Positions 15,659 to 24,168 of a stretch of 64,000 nucleotides of DNA are shown piece after piece. Each line of letters starts with the position of its first letter. Positions within the stretch are counted from its first letter, which is position 1. The notes below the pieces were generated by a model, which ran no database searches, had not been told where the DNA came from, and saw nothing but the letters and a program-made list of their open reading frames with translations. Location of the stretch: contig NZ_CP118108.1 of NCBI RefSeq assembly GCF_028747985.1, forward strand, positions 1,865,501-1,929,500, in the 5' to 3' direction. The DNA is from Paenibacillus urinalis (GTDB lineage Bacteria > Bacillota > Bacilli > Paenibacillales > Paenibacillaceae). The position numbers were made by a program, and so were the translations under genes.

Positions 15659-17449
15659 TTATTTAGTAAGCTGCTCCATTTGCGATATAACATCTTCGAA
15701 CACAGCCATAGCTTCACGGATCGGCTCTGGAGAGGACATATCCACCCCGGCCTTCTCCAGAATATTGATCGAATAGTCACTGCCGCCGCTCTTCAGGAAG
15801 CCAAGATAGCGATCAACAGCCGGCTCGCCTTCTTCGAGGATCTGCTTCGCAAAGCTGGTCGCTGCCGAGAAGCCGGTTGCGTATTTATAAACATAGAAGC
15901 TGGTATAGAAGTGAGGAATACGAGCCCATTCCATCTCAATATCCTGATCCACAACCATTCCTTCACCATGGTACTTTTTGTTCAGATCATAGTATATTTC
16001 AGACAGCAGCTGAGGAGTCAGAGATTCCCCTTGTTCTGCCCGCTCATGAATGATCTTCTCAAATTCCGCAAACATCGTTTGGCGGAACACCGTAGTGCGG
16101 AATTGATCCGCATAATAGGTCAGCAGATACAGCTTCTCTTTGGGGTCTGTTGATTTGTTAAGCAGATAATCCATGAGCAAGGCCTCGTTTGTTGTAGAAG
16201 CGACCTCTGCAAGGAAGATCGTGTATTGTGCATCTCTGTATTTCAGAGCTTTGTCTGAGAAATACGAGTGGAGCGCATGACCCATCTCATGTGTCAGTGT
16301 GAACATGCTGTTCAGATTATCCTTATGGTTCAGCAGCACGTAAGGGTGAGTGCCGTAAGCGCCCCAGCTATATGCACCTGTACGCTTGTTCTCATTCTCG
16401 TACACGTCGATCCAGCCATTGTCATAGCCTTCCTGAAGCGCAGTCAAGTACTCTTCACCAAGCGGCTTTAGACTTTCTTTAACTGTCTTCTTGGCTTCAT
16501 CATATGTGATGTCCATCTTGTATTCCTCTACCAGTGGTGCGAACAGATCATACATATGGAGATCGTCGGTACCCAGCAGCTTTTTGCGCAAATTCATATA
16601 ACGATGCAGCAAAGGCAGACTTTCATGAATGGTATCGATCAGGTTCGTATACACTTCCTTCGGAATGTTGTCCCCATAGAGAGACATTTCCATGACGGAA
16701 GGGTATTTGCGTACTGTGGAATAGAAAATGTTTTTGTTTACATTCGCATTCAGTGTAGCGGCAATCGTATTCTTGTTCTTGGCGTAGGTGTTGTACACAG
16801 CCTTGAATGCACGCTCCCGGACTTCCCGATTCGGGCTCTCTAGAAACTGAATGTAGCTGCCGTGAGTGAGATCCACTTCGTTGCCGTTCTCATCCTTGAT
16901 CTTCGGAAATTTCATATCTGCATTGTTCAGCATACCAAAGATCGTTTGCGGTGCCTGAGACAGATTGCCGACTTGGGCAAGCAGTGCTTCCTCTGTCTTG
17001 GAGAGAACATGCGCCTTCTCACGTTTCATTTCCACGAGTGTGAATTTAAATGGCTTGAGCGTTGGACTGGCAATGAGCGCGTCTAGCTTATCCTCAGGCA
17101 ATGCCAGAATTTCCGGCACGACAAACGATAGGGACTCACTGACCCCAACGCTTAATTTTTTTGCTTTTTGCAGAAGGGATTGGTATGTAGGATCGGCTGT
17201 ATCTTCATCATGATGCATATGAGCGTAAACGTACAAGCGCTCAGTCTTAAGTGAAATGTCATCCTCCAGCTCAAAGCAGGACTTTATGCTGTTCTCGTTG
17301 TCCAGCTTACCTTGATATTCACCAGCCTGCTGAGCCAGCGTTTTGACTTCTTCATATTCCTTGTCCCAGGCAGCTTGACTCTCGAAAATATCACTTAGTT
17401 TCCACTGGTTCTCTACAGGTACTTCACTGCGTTTTAACACTTTACTCAT
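15659..17449 (-). CDS. pepF: Oligoendopeptidase F (M3 family)
   Basis: This M3B zinc endopeptidase cleaves oligopeptides of roughly 7-17 residues. The short form has 596 aa, the usual PepF length, with the zinc motif HEMGH at 387-391 and the third-ligand glutamate region AEVASTTNEALL some 25 residues later. The N-terminal helical domain and the late YKYATGFSAA substrate-binding tyrosines are also typical. The ATG at 17449 has AAAGGAGG (17456-17463) six bases upstream. Unusually, the frame stays open upstream to a GTG at 17578 with its own AAGGAGG, adding a signal-peptide-like leader (listed separately). The catalytic domain is certain; which start is used is not. Confidence 0.95.
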   Translation of the reverse strand: MSKVLKRSEVPVENQWKLSDIFESQAAWDKEYEEVKTLAQQAGEYQGKLDNENSIKSCFELEDDISLKTERLYVYAHMHHDEDTADPTYQSLLQKAKKLSVGVSESLSFVVPEILALPEDKLDALIASPTLKPFKFTLVEMKREKAHVLSKTEEALLAQVGNLSQAPQTIFGMLNNADMKFPKIKDENGNEVDLTHGSYIQFLESPNREVRERAFKAVYNTYAKNKNTIAATLNANVNKNIFYSTVRKYPSVMEMSLYGDNIPKEVYTNLIDTIHESLPLLHRYMNLRKKLLGTDDLHMYDLFAPLVEEYKMDITYDEAKKTVKESLKPLGEEYLTALQEGYDNGWIDVYENENKRTGAYSWGAYGTHPYVLLNHKDNLNSMFTLTHEMGHALHSYFSDKALKYRDAQYTIFLAEVASTTNEALLMDYLLNKSTDPKEKLYLLTYYADQFRTTVFRQTMFAEFEKIIHERAEQGESLTPQLLSEIYYDLNKKYHGEGMVVDQDIEMEWARIPHFYTSFYVYKYATGFSAATSFAKQILEEGEPAVDRYLGFLKSGGSDYSINILEKAGVDMSSPEPIREAMAVFEDVISQMEQLTK

Positions 17450-17578
17450 ATTCATCCTCCTTTGATGATTATACGATAACGACAGTTCAGGTCGGTCAGT
17501 CTGTGCATATGCTGAAGCGGTCTGAGACAGGATGCATGCAGCAATGACAGCAATGGAGATGGTTCTTCTCGCATTCAC
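17450..17578 (-). other. In-frame alternative N-terminal extension of pepF with signal-peptide features
   Basis: GTG at 17578 follows AAGGAGG with 10-base spacing and reads in frame into pepF for 43 codons. The product begins MNARRTISIAVIAACIL, giving a basic n-region, a hydrophobic core and an AYA-type cleavage site (ASAYA-QTDRP) near residue 25. This is what a Sec signal peptide looks like. A TATAAT lies upstream at 17629-17634, and a second one inside this segment at 17468-17473, just before the internal start. The extension could encode an exported PepF isoform. Alternatively it is the only start, or an untranslated leader. Confidence 0.55.
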
Positions 17579-17696
17579 TAGAGCGTATCCTCCTTATAAT
17601 TAAGGCACTAACGCTTAGTATGACCGACATTATACTGAAATATTTGAAAGGGAGCATTAGTATATGGCTAATACTGAAATTCTAAGGTTCAGATCT

Positions 17697-17879
17697 TTAG
17701 CTCCCGAGTGATACCATGCTGTATAGAATCAGGATAAAAGCGAGCACGACCATGATCAGGGCCGCGATGGCAAGCGGTCGTCGCAGCTTATCGGGTATGC
17801 TGTCTCTCTTCGTGATAATGACAAAGCCCAGCAAGAAGGCGGCAACAATAAAAATGACATAGCTCATGCCAACATTCAT
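17697..17879 (-). CDS. Small two-helix membrane protein
   Basis: The 60-aa product has two hydrophobic segments (about 5-21 and 36-57) separated by a short basic loop (KRDSIPDKLRRP), predicting a hairpin in the membrane with the loop facing the cytoplasm. AAAGAGGTG precedes the ATG, and the upstream gene ends 6 bases before it, so both are translated from one transcript. I do not recognise the family. Good initiation signals and tight packing support a real gene. Confidence 0.7.
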   Translation of the reverse strand: MNVGMSYVIFIVAAFLLGFVIITKRDSIPDKLRRPLAIAALIMVVLAFILILYSMVSLGS

Positions 17880-17885
17880 TTATAG

Positions 17886-18119
17886 TTACACCTCTTTGAA
17901 GGCTTTCATAATCTCGGTCCATTCTTCTTCATTATCTTTATAGTTCTCCTTCGGAAAACGGTTCTCAGCCCATTGCATAAGTGCGGGTCTGCTCATAAAG
18001 GTATGAGTCTCCTCGCCCCATTGATCTGAGATTTCACGAAGAACGAGATAACGTCCCTGAACCTCTACAGTCATCATATTCCACTTGTCTTTTTTGTATA
18101 TTTGATGTTTTTTAATCAT
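17886..18119 (-). CDS. Small conserved-looking cytoplasmic protein
   Basis: The 77-aa product is soluble, basic at the N-terminus and acidic at the C-terminus, with aromatic positions (TVEVQGRYLVLREISDQWG). Its family is unknown to me. The ATG at 18119 is chosen because GGAG lies 8 bases upstream; the ATG at 18125 would be only 2 bases away. Its stop lies inside the ribosome binding region of the small membrane protein gene, indicating a two-gene operon. It is transcribed divergently from the cold-shock gene. Confidence 0.7.
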   Translation of the reverse strand: MIKKHQIYKKDKWNMMTVEVQGRYLVLREISDQWGEETHTFMSRPALMQWAENRFPKENYKDNEEEWTEIMKAFKEV

Positions 18120-18208
18120 GTGCATTTCTCCAATTTGCGGTTTTGGTAAAATGATACCTTACCCTTGATGCCAAAGCAAATTATTTTACGGAAACCGAAA
18201 AAGTTTAA

Positions 18209-18237
18209 TTGCAAAGTAAAAATCAATAAAGTATAAT
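18209..18237 (+). promoter_or_regulatory. Promoter of the cold-shock gene
   Basis: TTGCAA (18209-18214), a 17-bp spacer and a consensus TATAAT (18232-18237) lie 45 bp before the start. A 6-bp perfect inverted repeat (CGCCAT/ATGGCG, 18247-18260) sits at the 5' end of the expected transcript. Confidence 0.75.
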
Positions 18238-18282
18238 GTAGATATTCGCCATAGATGGCGGCATTTTTAGGAGGTTGTTCAT

Positions 18283-18480
18283 TTGAAAGGTACAGTTAAA
18301 TGGTTTAACGCAGAAAAAGGTTATGGCTTCATTCAAGTAGAAGGCGGAGACGATGTATTCGTTCACTTCTCAGCAATCCAAGGTGACGGTTTCAAAACTT
18401 TGGAAGAAGGTCAAGCGGTAGAATTCGAAATCACTGAAGGCAACCGTGGTCCTCAAGCAGCTAACGTAATCAAACTGTAA
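18283..18480 (+). CDS. Cold-shock protein (CspA/CspB family)
   Basis: This 65-aa single OB-fold RNA chaperone binds single-stranded RNA and DNA and melts secondary structure, aiding transcription and translation in the cold and in growth. RNP1 (KGYGFI, 12-17) and RNP2 (VFVHF, 25-29) are intact, and the acidic, Gly-containing remainder is typical. Translation begins at TTG with AGGAGG 8 bases upstream. The leader is short (about 40 nt) and lacks the long cold-box leader of E. coli cspA, though a small hairpin sits at its 5' end. The gene is monocistronic and ends in a strong terminator. Several paralogues are usual, so no specific symbol is given. Confidence 0.97.
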   Translation: MKGTVKWFNAEKGYGFIQVEGGDDVFVHFSAIQGDGFKTLEEGQAVEFEITEGNRGPQAANVIKL

Positions 18481-18537
18481 GAAATTGTTCCGGTTACCGG
18501 ATTTCTTATACAAGTTTGTATGAAAGCGAAAATTGAG

Positions 18538-18572
18538 AGCACAGTTCCCCACTTGGGGGACTGTGCTTTTTT
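18538..18572 (+). terminator. Terminator of the cold-shock gene
   Basis: A 13-bp stem (18538-18550 with 18555-18567, one mismatch) with a 4-nt loop is followed by six T. A weaker hairpin around CCGGTTACCGG lies just upstream. Confidence 0.85.
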
Positions 18573-18617
18573 GGTGATTTCTGTGATTTTATTCACACAA
18601 TCTTCACATCTATGTGA

Positions 18618-19955
18618 TTAAGCATCTATGGATTTGTTCGATGATGACTTTGATTGTAAGCTGGGCTCGCGATTCGTTTTGCGTATAACCATCCATACGA
18701 TCAGCAGCTCTGCAAGCAGGCCGGTAGATTGAGCGACAGCGCCTATAACTCCGTTTAATCCTGGAGAAGCAAGGACGAGGATAACGAGCACAATGGTTGT
18801 GCAGATGGCATTGGCTGTCTGGGAGCGGAACATGGTCTTGGTTTGTCCCCGCAGGAGGATGAGTCCATTACTGTAATCGAGGAATGGTGTAATGAGAGTG
18901 AACAAAATAAAGGCCTGCAAAGTACGCAAGCTCTCCTCAAGCAGTTCTCCGTGAACATTCATTGCATGTTCAAGAAACCAAGGACCCAGAGGGGTGTAAG
19001 CTACCGTCAATGTTAAGAGAAACGGAATGAATCCCATGGTAAGGGCAAACTGATTTACTTTCTTAGGATATTCAGTGTAGAAATTCAGTACGATCTGATG
19101 AATATAGGTGAAGAAGCTCAGCATGAGCTGCATGATGCTCCCCGCAATAGCGAATGAGGAGATAGCTAGAGCAATGCCTTCGGTTTTTCCAAGCATGATA
19201 TTGATGATAGGGCCTATAAACATAGCGACAAGACTGGATAAGAGCAGCGGCTTATAGAAGTAGAATACCTGCCCCTTCGTCTTGATGTGATGCTCTTCTA
19301 TTTGTTCCGGCATGTGCTGTACTATTTTACGTCCTTCCAGATAGCTGACTGCGGCTTCGATAAGCATACCTGCTGCAAAAATAATCGCACCCACCGTACC
19401 GCTGGTTACGGAATCACTCCATATAAAGTACAGAGATAATGAATACATGCCAGCCAGCCGAATTATCATTCCGATCGTCAGCCATTTGGTCTTGTTGTTT
19501 GTAATAATAACGCCCTGATAGATATTGCGTATGACAGAGAAGATGCTGACAAACATAAGAATTTGATAGACCTGGATAACCGGTTTAAGCAAAGTTTCAT
19601 CCACACCGAACAAGTACTTAAAGATCGATGTCCCAATAGGGGTGTATACGATGGCTCCGCCGAGCAGCAGCACAGCTGCAAGAAAGATTTTGGTCACATA
19701 AATGAGGGCTTGAAAAGAAAGCCGGTCCCTGACCAGAGCAGAGCATGTTTGGCGCAATAGGGTAGAGGGCCGTTCGGTAACTGCGAGCAGGCTTCCTGCC
19801 AGTGCATAACTTGCGATGACGACCTCGGCTTGGTCGGATCTCGCTAGTGTGCTGTTAATAATGACATGAGAGATGGTCACAAGAGAGGCAGATATGCCTA
19901 GAGGGATGAAGAAAGTGAGCAGTCTTCTCCACGACAGAGGTTCATCAGATGACAT
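18618..19955 (-). CDS. MOP-superfamily transporter (MATE-like)
   Basis: The 445-aa integral membrane protein has about twelve hydrophobic segments and the general look of the multidrug/oligosaccharidyl-lipid/polysaccharide (MOP) superfamily. It lacks the most typical MATE motifs and is clearly distinct from the NorM-like protein encoded further along. The substrate is unknown; no glycan gene cluster is adjacent. AGGAG lies 10 bases before the ATG. It is transcribed alone, convergent with the cold-shock gene and divergent from ytpB. The C-terminal tail is short and Ser/Lys-rich. Confidence 0.7.
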   Translation of the reverse strand: MSSDEPLSWRRLLTFFIPLGISASLVTISHVIINSTLARSDQAEVVIASYALAGSLLAVTERPSTLLRQTCSALVRDRLSFQALIYVTKIFLAAVLLLGGAIVYTPIGTSIFKYLFGVDETLLKPVIQVYQILMFVSIFSVIRNIYQGVIITNNKTKWLTIGMIIRLAGMYSLSLYFIWSDSVTSGTVGAIIFAAGMLIEAAVSYLEGRKIVQHMPEQIEEHHIKTKGQVFYFYKPLLLSSLVAMFIGPIINIMLGKTEGIALAISSFAIAGSIMQLMLSFFTYIHQIVLNFYTEYPKKVNQFALTMGFIPFLLTLTVAYTPLGPWFLEHAMNVHGELLEESLRTLQAFILFTLITPFLDYSNGLILLRGQTKTMFRSQTANAICTTIVLVILVLASPGLNGVIGAVAQSTGLLAELLIVWMVIRKTNREPSLQSKSSSNKSIDA

Positions 19956-20157
19956 GAGGTGTAAACTCCTTTTTACATTGAAATATGGAAATTATATCAT
20001 AAATAGTCACCGCAACAACCTTATTTTGCCGAGTTCCTGATGAATAAGTTATACGCTTTCATATATAGCTTAGGGAGTGGTATGGATTTTGAGACCTATT
20101 GTTTCTAAAAAATGTATTCGCTTTATATGGTAATATGGACTTTTTCCTATCGTTTAT

Positions 20158-20186
20158 TTGTACAAATTCACATGTCATATTATAAT
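20158..20186 (+). promoter_or_regulatory. Promoter of ytpB-pfkA
   Basis: TTGTAC (20158-20163), a 17-bp spacer and TATAAT (20181-20186) lie 55 bp before the ytpB start. The surrounding 286-bp divergent gap is AT-rich and holds no gene. Confidence 0.7.
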
Positions 20187-20241
20187 AATAGTGGTTTGAA
20201 CAGGTATGAATATGTAGATAACATAGTGGAGGCACCGTTAT

Positions 20242-21324
20242 TTGATTAAACAAAAACAACATAATCGCAATGTTCCACGGGGGCCCATCGGATTGATGAA
20301 TCGGGTGTATAAATATATACTGCCTGAAGCAAGAAAAGAGCTTAAACTAATAAAGACGAGAGCAGAACAAATTCCTGACCAGGAGCTTAGAACCCAGGCG
20401 CTTGCCAGCATAGCAAGCAAACAGTTCCACTGTGAGGGCGGCTCCATTTATGCAGCTGTTAACTTGCCGATGCGGAATGTGCTCATTCCTCTTATTGTTT
20501 CTTATCAGACGATTAGTGACTACCTGGACAACTTATGTGATCGGAGCACTTCCATGGATGAAGGAGACTTCAGGCTGTTACATAAATCAATGCTTGATGC
20601 AGTGAATCCTCAAGCAGAGCTGTCGAACTATTACGCTCTGCGTGAGGAACAGGAAGATGAAGGATATTTGCATAGCCTGGTACTTACCTGCCAATCCTGC
20701 ATAAAGAAGCTGCCAGGCTACGATCAGGCACAATCGTATGTAACGGACCTAGCCGGTCTGTATGTCGATCTGCAGGTGTACAAGCACATTCATCCCGAGC
20801 TTCGCGAGAAAGCGCTGCTTGAATGGTGGGAGCTTCACAAGCACCGCACACCTGAGCTGAACTGGAATGAATTCGCAGCAGCTACGGGTTCCACACTGGG
20901 AGTATTCATGCTATTCCTTGCTGCTTCAGACCCGCATCTTGATGATGATGGAGCTTCCTCCATACATGCTTCTTATTTTCCGCATGTGACGGGACTGCAC
21001 ATCATGCTGGATTATTTGATTGATCAGGAAGAAGACAGGCAGGGCGGTGATTTGAACTTTTGTAATTATTACGAAAGTGAGAATGAGATGATGGAGCGTT
21101 TTGCCTATATCGTGGATAAGGCGCAGGAGGATGTTTCAGTTATCCCTGCAAGTTCTTTTCATCGAATGATCATAGAAGGGCTGCTGGCCCTGTACTTATC
21201 TGATCCTAAAGTCAGTGAGCAGCAGGAAGTTCGTTCCGTATCCAAAAGATTGCTGAAGAACAGCCCTGTCACAAGGCGCTTTTTTCTAGCCAATTCCAAA
21301 TGGATTCGTAAACATATGTATTGA
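20242..21324 (+). CDS. ytpB: Tetraprenyl-beta-curcumene synthase (YtpB, DUF2600)
   Basis: YtpB-type enzymes cyclise heptaprenyl (C35) diphosphate to tetraprenyl-beta-curcumene, the precursor of spore-associated C35 terpenes (sesquarterpenes) in Bacillus. The 360-aa protein is all-helical and Asp/Glu-rich; characteristic segments are SDYLDNLCDRS (near 91) and LDYLIDQEEDRQGGDLNFCNYY (near 252), the latter matching the conserved acidic motif of the family. Translation starts at TTG with GGAGG 9 bases upstream. pfkA follows 23 bp later, so co-transcription is likely. The cyclase for the next step (SqhC-like) is not in this window. Confidence 0.9.
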   Translation: MIKQKQHNRNVPRGPIGLMNRVYKYILPEARKELKLIKTRAEQIPDQELRTQALASIASKQFHCEGGSIYAAVNLPMRNVLIPLIVSYQTISDYLDNLCDRSTSMDEGDFRLLHKSMLDAVNPQAELSNYYALREEQEDEGYLHSLVLTCQSCIKKLPGYDQAQSYVTDLAGLYVDLQVYKHIHPELREKALLEWWELHKHRTPELNWNEFAAATGSTLGVFMLFLAASDPHLDDDGASSIHASYFPHVTGLHIMLDYLIDQEEDRQGGDLNFCNYYESENEMMERFAYIVDKAQEDVSVIPASSFHRMIIEGLLALYLSDPKVSEQQEVRSVSKRLLKNSPVTRRFFLANSKWIRKHMY

Positions 21325-21347
21325 GAATTAAGAGGAGGAAGTCATCA

Positions 21348-22319
21348 ATGACAGCAGTCAAAAGAATCGCAGTATTGACAAGTGGAGGAGACTCGCAAGG
21401 GATGAACGCGGCCGTTCGTGCTGTTGTTCGCAGCGGTCTGTATTTCGGTTTGGAGGTTTTTGGTGTCCAGCGTGGTTATCAGGGCCTGCTGAACAATGAC
21501 ATTTTCCCGATGGATCTGCGCAGTGTAGGGGATATCATCCAGCGTGGGGGAACCGTTCTTCAATCCGCTCGCTGCAAGGAGTTTATGACGCTTGAAGGGC
21601 AGCAGAAGGGTGCGGATGTTTTGCGCTCGCGCGGTATTGACGGTCTCGTAGTAATCGGTGGTGACGGCTCTTATCAAGGTGCTAACAAGCTGAGTAAGCT
21701 GGGTATCAAAACAATGGGGCTGCCAGGTACGATCGACAATGATATCTCGTTTACTGACTACACGATTGGTTTCGATACAGCCGTCAGCGTTGTAGTAGAT
21801 GCAGTGAACAAGCTGCGTGATACGATGACTTCTCATGAACGCTCCTCCATTGTTGAGGTTATGGGACGTCATTGCGGTGATATTGCGCTGCATGCAGGAC
21901 TTGCTTCGGGTGCGGAAACCATCCTAGTACCTGAAGTTCCATTCGATATGGATGAGGTTGCTCAGCGTATGCAATCGAATTTTGAGCACGGCAAGCGCCA
22001 CAGTATCATTATCGTTGCTGAGGGTGTGGGTAAGGGTGAGGATGTGGCCAAAGAGATTATGGCTCGCTGCCCATCTTACGAGCCGCGTGTTACGGTGCTT
22101 GGACACATTCAGCGCGGTGGTACGCCGACGCCGTTTGACCGCAACCTTGCAAGCAAATTAGGTGACTTTGCTGTACGCAAGCTGATTGAGGGAGAATCGG
22201 ACAAAGCTTGTGGTATTATTAATAATCAATTGACGCTTACGGATATTGACCTTGTTGTCAATACGAAGAGCTCTATTGATATGGATATGTATGAGCTAGC
22301 GATTCGTCTTTCTCAATAA
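21348..22319 (+). CDS. pfkA: ATP-dependent 6-phosphofructokinase
   Basis: It phosphorylates fructose 6-phosphate in glycolysis. The 323-aa length matches bacterial PfkA. The N-terminal nucleotide loop TSGGDSQGMNAAVRAVVR is present, with Gln where many PfkA have Pro. IGGDGSYQGA carries a Gly where PPi-dependent enzymes have Asp, indicating ATP use. GTIDNDI holds the catalytic aspartate, and GHIQRGGTPT is at the substrate/effector side. The ATG at 21348 follows AGGAGGAA; the upstream in-frame start at 21321 lies in the ytpB stop region. In many Bacillota pfkA pairs with pyk or accA; here it follows ytpB and stands last in the transcript. Confidence 0.95.
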   Translation: MTAVKRIAVLTSGGDSQGMNAAVRAVVRSGLYFGLEVFGVQRGYQGLLNNDIFPMDLRSVGDIIQRGGTVLQSARCKEFMTLEGQQKGADVLRSRGIDGLVVIGGDGSYQGANKLSKLGIKTMGLPGTIDNDISFTDYTIGFDTAVSVVVDAVNKLRDTMTSHERSSIVEVMGRHCGDIALHAGLASGAETILVPEVPFDMDEVAQRMQSNFEHGKRHSIIIVAEGVGKGEDVAKEIMARCPSYEPRVTVLGHIQRGGTPTPFDRNLASKLGDFAVRKLIEGESDKACGIINNQLTLTDIDLVVNTKSSIDMDMYELAIRLSQ

Positions 22320-22328
22320 CACATCAAT

Positions 22329-22380
22329 AAAAAAGCTGATTCGAACTACCTCCACAGGTATCAACGAGTCAGCTTTTTTT
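22329..22380. terminator. Bidirectional terminator, pfkA / MATE gene
   Basis: An A-run plus AGCTGA pairs with TCAGCT plus a T-run, with an inner TACCT/AGGTA hairpin. It lies between convergent genes. Confidence 0.8.
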
Positions 22381-22396
22381 GATATAAAATTCAAAT

Positions 22397-23755
22397 TTAA
22401 TGATTCGACGGTGTGCTGAACTTACGCTGAACAGCGATCAGTCTCCACATGAGAGCTGCAGCACCTACCGCGAGACCTGTGATTAATCCGATCCAGTAAC
22501 CGTAAGGGCCTAATTCTGTATAGGTAGCGGTCAAATATCCGACAGGCAGTCCGATCAGCCAGTAAGCGACTAGTGTTATAAAAAATGCAGGATTAACATC
22601 CTTATATCCACGTAAAGCGCCTTGCACCGGCGTCGCCACGGCATCCGATATTTGAAAGAAGATGGCATAAACGAGAAAATGCTGTATTAGTTCAATGACA
22701 GTTCGATCGGTAGAATAAATCCCAGCCACTTGTTCGCCAAATACGATTAGAATGACCGCTGTAATGAGTGAGAGTAATACAGCTGATCCGATTCCGATAT
22801 TGCTGTATGTTCTCGCATCCTTTGCCCGCTGTGCCCCGACTTCATATCCGACAAGTATCGTTAAAGCCATGCTGATGCTCAGGGGGAGCATATATAAGGT
22901 TGAGGCGAAATTCAAGGCAGCCTGATGCGCCGCGATCGTATTCGTATCAAATCTGCTCATAAGCAGTGTAACAGCAGAGAAGATTGAAGTTTCAAAAAAG
23001 ATGGCAAACCCAATGGGTACTCCAATCTGCGTTAATTCTTTCCACTTTTGAATTGAAATCTTGTGTCGTTCACGAAAGATGCCATATTGAGCAAACGGCT
23101 CAACCCGATGGACAAAAAAGATAGCAATGATAAAAATAAACCAATACGTGACTGCCGAGGCAATACCCGCACCAATCCCTCCCAACTGAGGAAGACCTAA
23201 ATTTCCAAAGATGAGCAAATAGTTTAGCAAAATGTTAACGGGTAAGGAGATTAGGGTAATCATCATTGTAATTCGAGTTTGTCCCAAAGCATCCATGTAA
23301 TTACGGAGTACCGAGTACCCGAATAAGGGAACGATACCGAAGGCCATGGCAGACAGATAGTAGAAGGCCACCTCCTCGACCCTTTGCTCCAAGTTCATGA
23401 ACTGAAGAATGGGATTCAGTAGAATCATGCCAGCGGCAATGACCACGATTCCGAGGACTCCGGCAAGATACAGCGCTTGTATGACATTGTACCGGACTTT
23501 ATTTTTCTCCCCACTCCCAACAAGCTGGGAGACAATCGGGGTGATACCCATTAATATACCGCTGAGGCCTGTTTGAATAGGGATCCACAGACTGCTTCCA
23601 ATGGCTACGCCGGCCAGATCCACAGGGCTAAAATGTCCGGACATGTTCGTGTCAAAGAACGTCATGGCTGATAAAGAAATTTGGGTGATAAGTATCGGAA
23701 GCAATATGACGAAGAATTGTTTCCACTTTTGAGCGTTGTTAAGTGTCTGATTCAT
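22397..23755 (-). CDS. MATE family efflux transporter (NorM-like)
   Basis: The 452-aa protein has twelve transmembrane segments and typical NorM features: an N-terminal PILITQISLSAMTFFDTNMSG segment, a membrane-embedded aspartate in helix 1 and a similar motif at the start of the second half (GFAIFFETSIFSAVTLLMSRF). Such transporters expel cationic drugs and dyes using sodium or proton gradients. The ATG at 23755 is chosen because GGAG lies 8 bases upstream; the in-frame ATG at 23797 would add a hydrophilic stretch without a binding site. It is monocistronic. Confidence 0.92.
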   Translation of the reverse strand: MNQTLNNAQKWKQFFVILLPILITQISLSAMTFFDTNMSGHFSPVDLAGVAIGSSLWIPIQTGLSGILMGITPIVSQLVGSGEKNKVRYNVIQALYLAGVLGIVVIAAGMILLNPILQFMNLEQRVEEVAFYYLSAMAFGIVPLFGYSVLRNYMDALGQTRITMMITLISLPVNILLNYLLIFGNLGLPQLGGIGAGIASAVTYWFIFIIAIFFVHRVEPFAQYGIFRERHKISIQKWKELTQIGVPIGFAIFFETSIFSAVTLLMSRFDTNTIAAHQAALNFASTLYMLPLSISMALTILVGYEVGAQRAKDARTYSNIGIGSAVLLSLITAVILIVFGEQVAGIYSTDRTVIELIQHFLVYAIFFQISDAVATPVQGALRGYKDVNPAFFITLVAYWLIGLPVGYLTATYTELGPYGYWIGLITGLAVGAAALMWRLIAVQRKFSTPSNH

Positions 23756-23866
23756 ATGCTGATCTCCAAGCGATGAATTATATTTTACTGATGGCACAAA
23801 AAAATATTTTAAAACATAACGATTGATTTGAACAGATTTATTTATGAAGGGTAGAGGGTGAGCATT

Positions 23867-23916
23867 AAAAAACCGCTCCCCCGGCAGCGATGGCAGCCGA
23901 AGAAGCGGTGGTTTTA
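23867..23916 (-). terminator. Terminator of the small gene at 23927
   Basis: A GC-rich stem (CCGCT/AGCGG arms with an inner CGGC/GCCG hairpin) is followed by six T on the minus strand, 10 bases past the stop of the small gene. Confidence 0.75.
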
Positions 23917-23926
23917 CTTAAAAAGA

Positions 23927-24121
23927 TTATTGAAGATAGGAGTCGTCTTGATGCTCGCAGATGCTGTATTGAATAATTTCCATTGCATCCTCTGCTTCGA
24001 GTAATCCGAAACCGTCCCTTAGCACAATGAATGAATTCAGTTCGTTCTGCCGCAGGGTCGGAAGCATTTCCGGATACCATTTCATGACGATTTCTGACAG
24101 TTTTACCCTTTCCATTTCCAC
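23927..24121 (-). CDS. Small protein of unknown function
   Basis: The 64-aa product is acidic and soluble (KWYPEMLPTLRQNELNSFIVLRDGFGLLEAEDAMEIIQYS). I do not recognise a named family. The GTG at 24121 is chosen because AAAGGG ends 8 bases upstream; the GTG at 24130 overlaps that site, and the ATG at 24115 would be 14 bases away. A dedicated strong terminator and an extended -10 (TGATATAAT, minus strand, near 24262-24270) support a real, independently transcribed gene. Its leader contains a direct repeat (24144-24168). Confidence 0.65.
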   Translation of the reverse strand: MEMERVKLSEIVMKWYPEMLPTLRQNELNSFIVLRDGFGLLEAEDAMEIIQYSICEHQDDSYLQ

Positions 24122-24143
24122 ATTAATCACCCTTTCCCTAACT

Positions 24144-24168
24144 AAGAATCATTCGAGAAGAATCATTC
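24144..24168. repeat. Tandem 11-bp direct repeat in a leader
   Basis: AAGAATCATTC occurs twice (24144-24154 and 24158-24168) with a 14-bp period, just upstream of the small gene's ribosome binding site. Confidence 0.5.
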
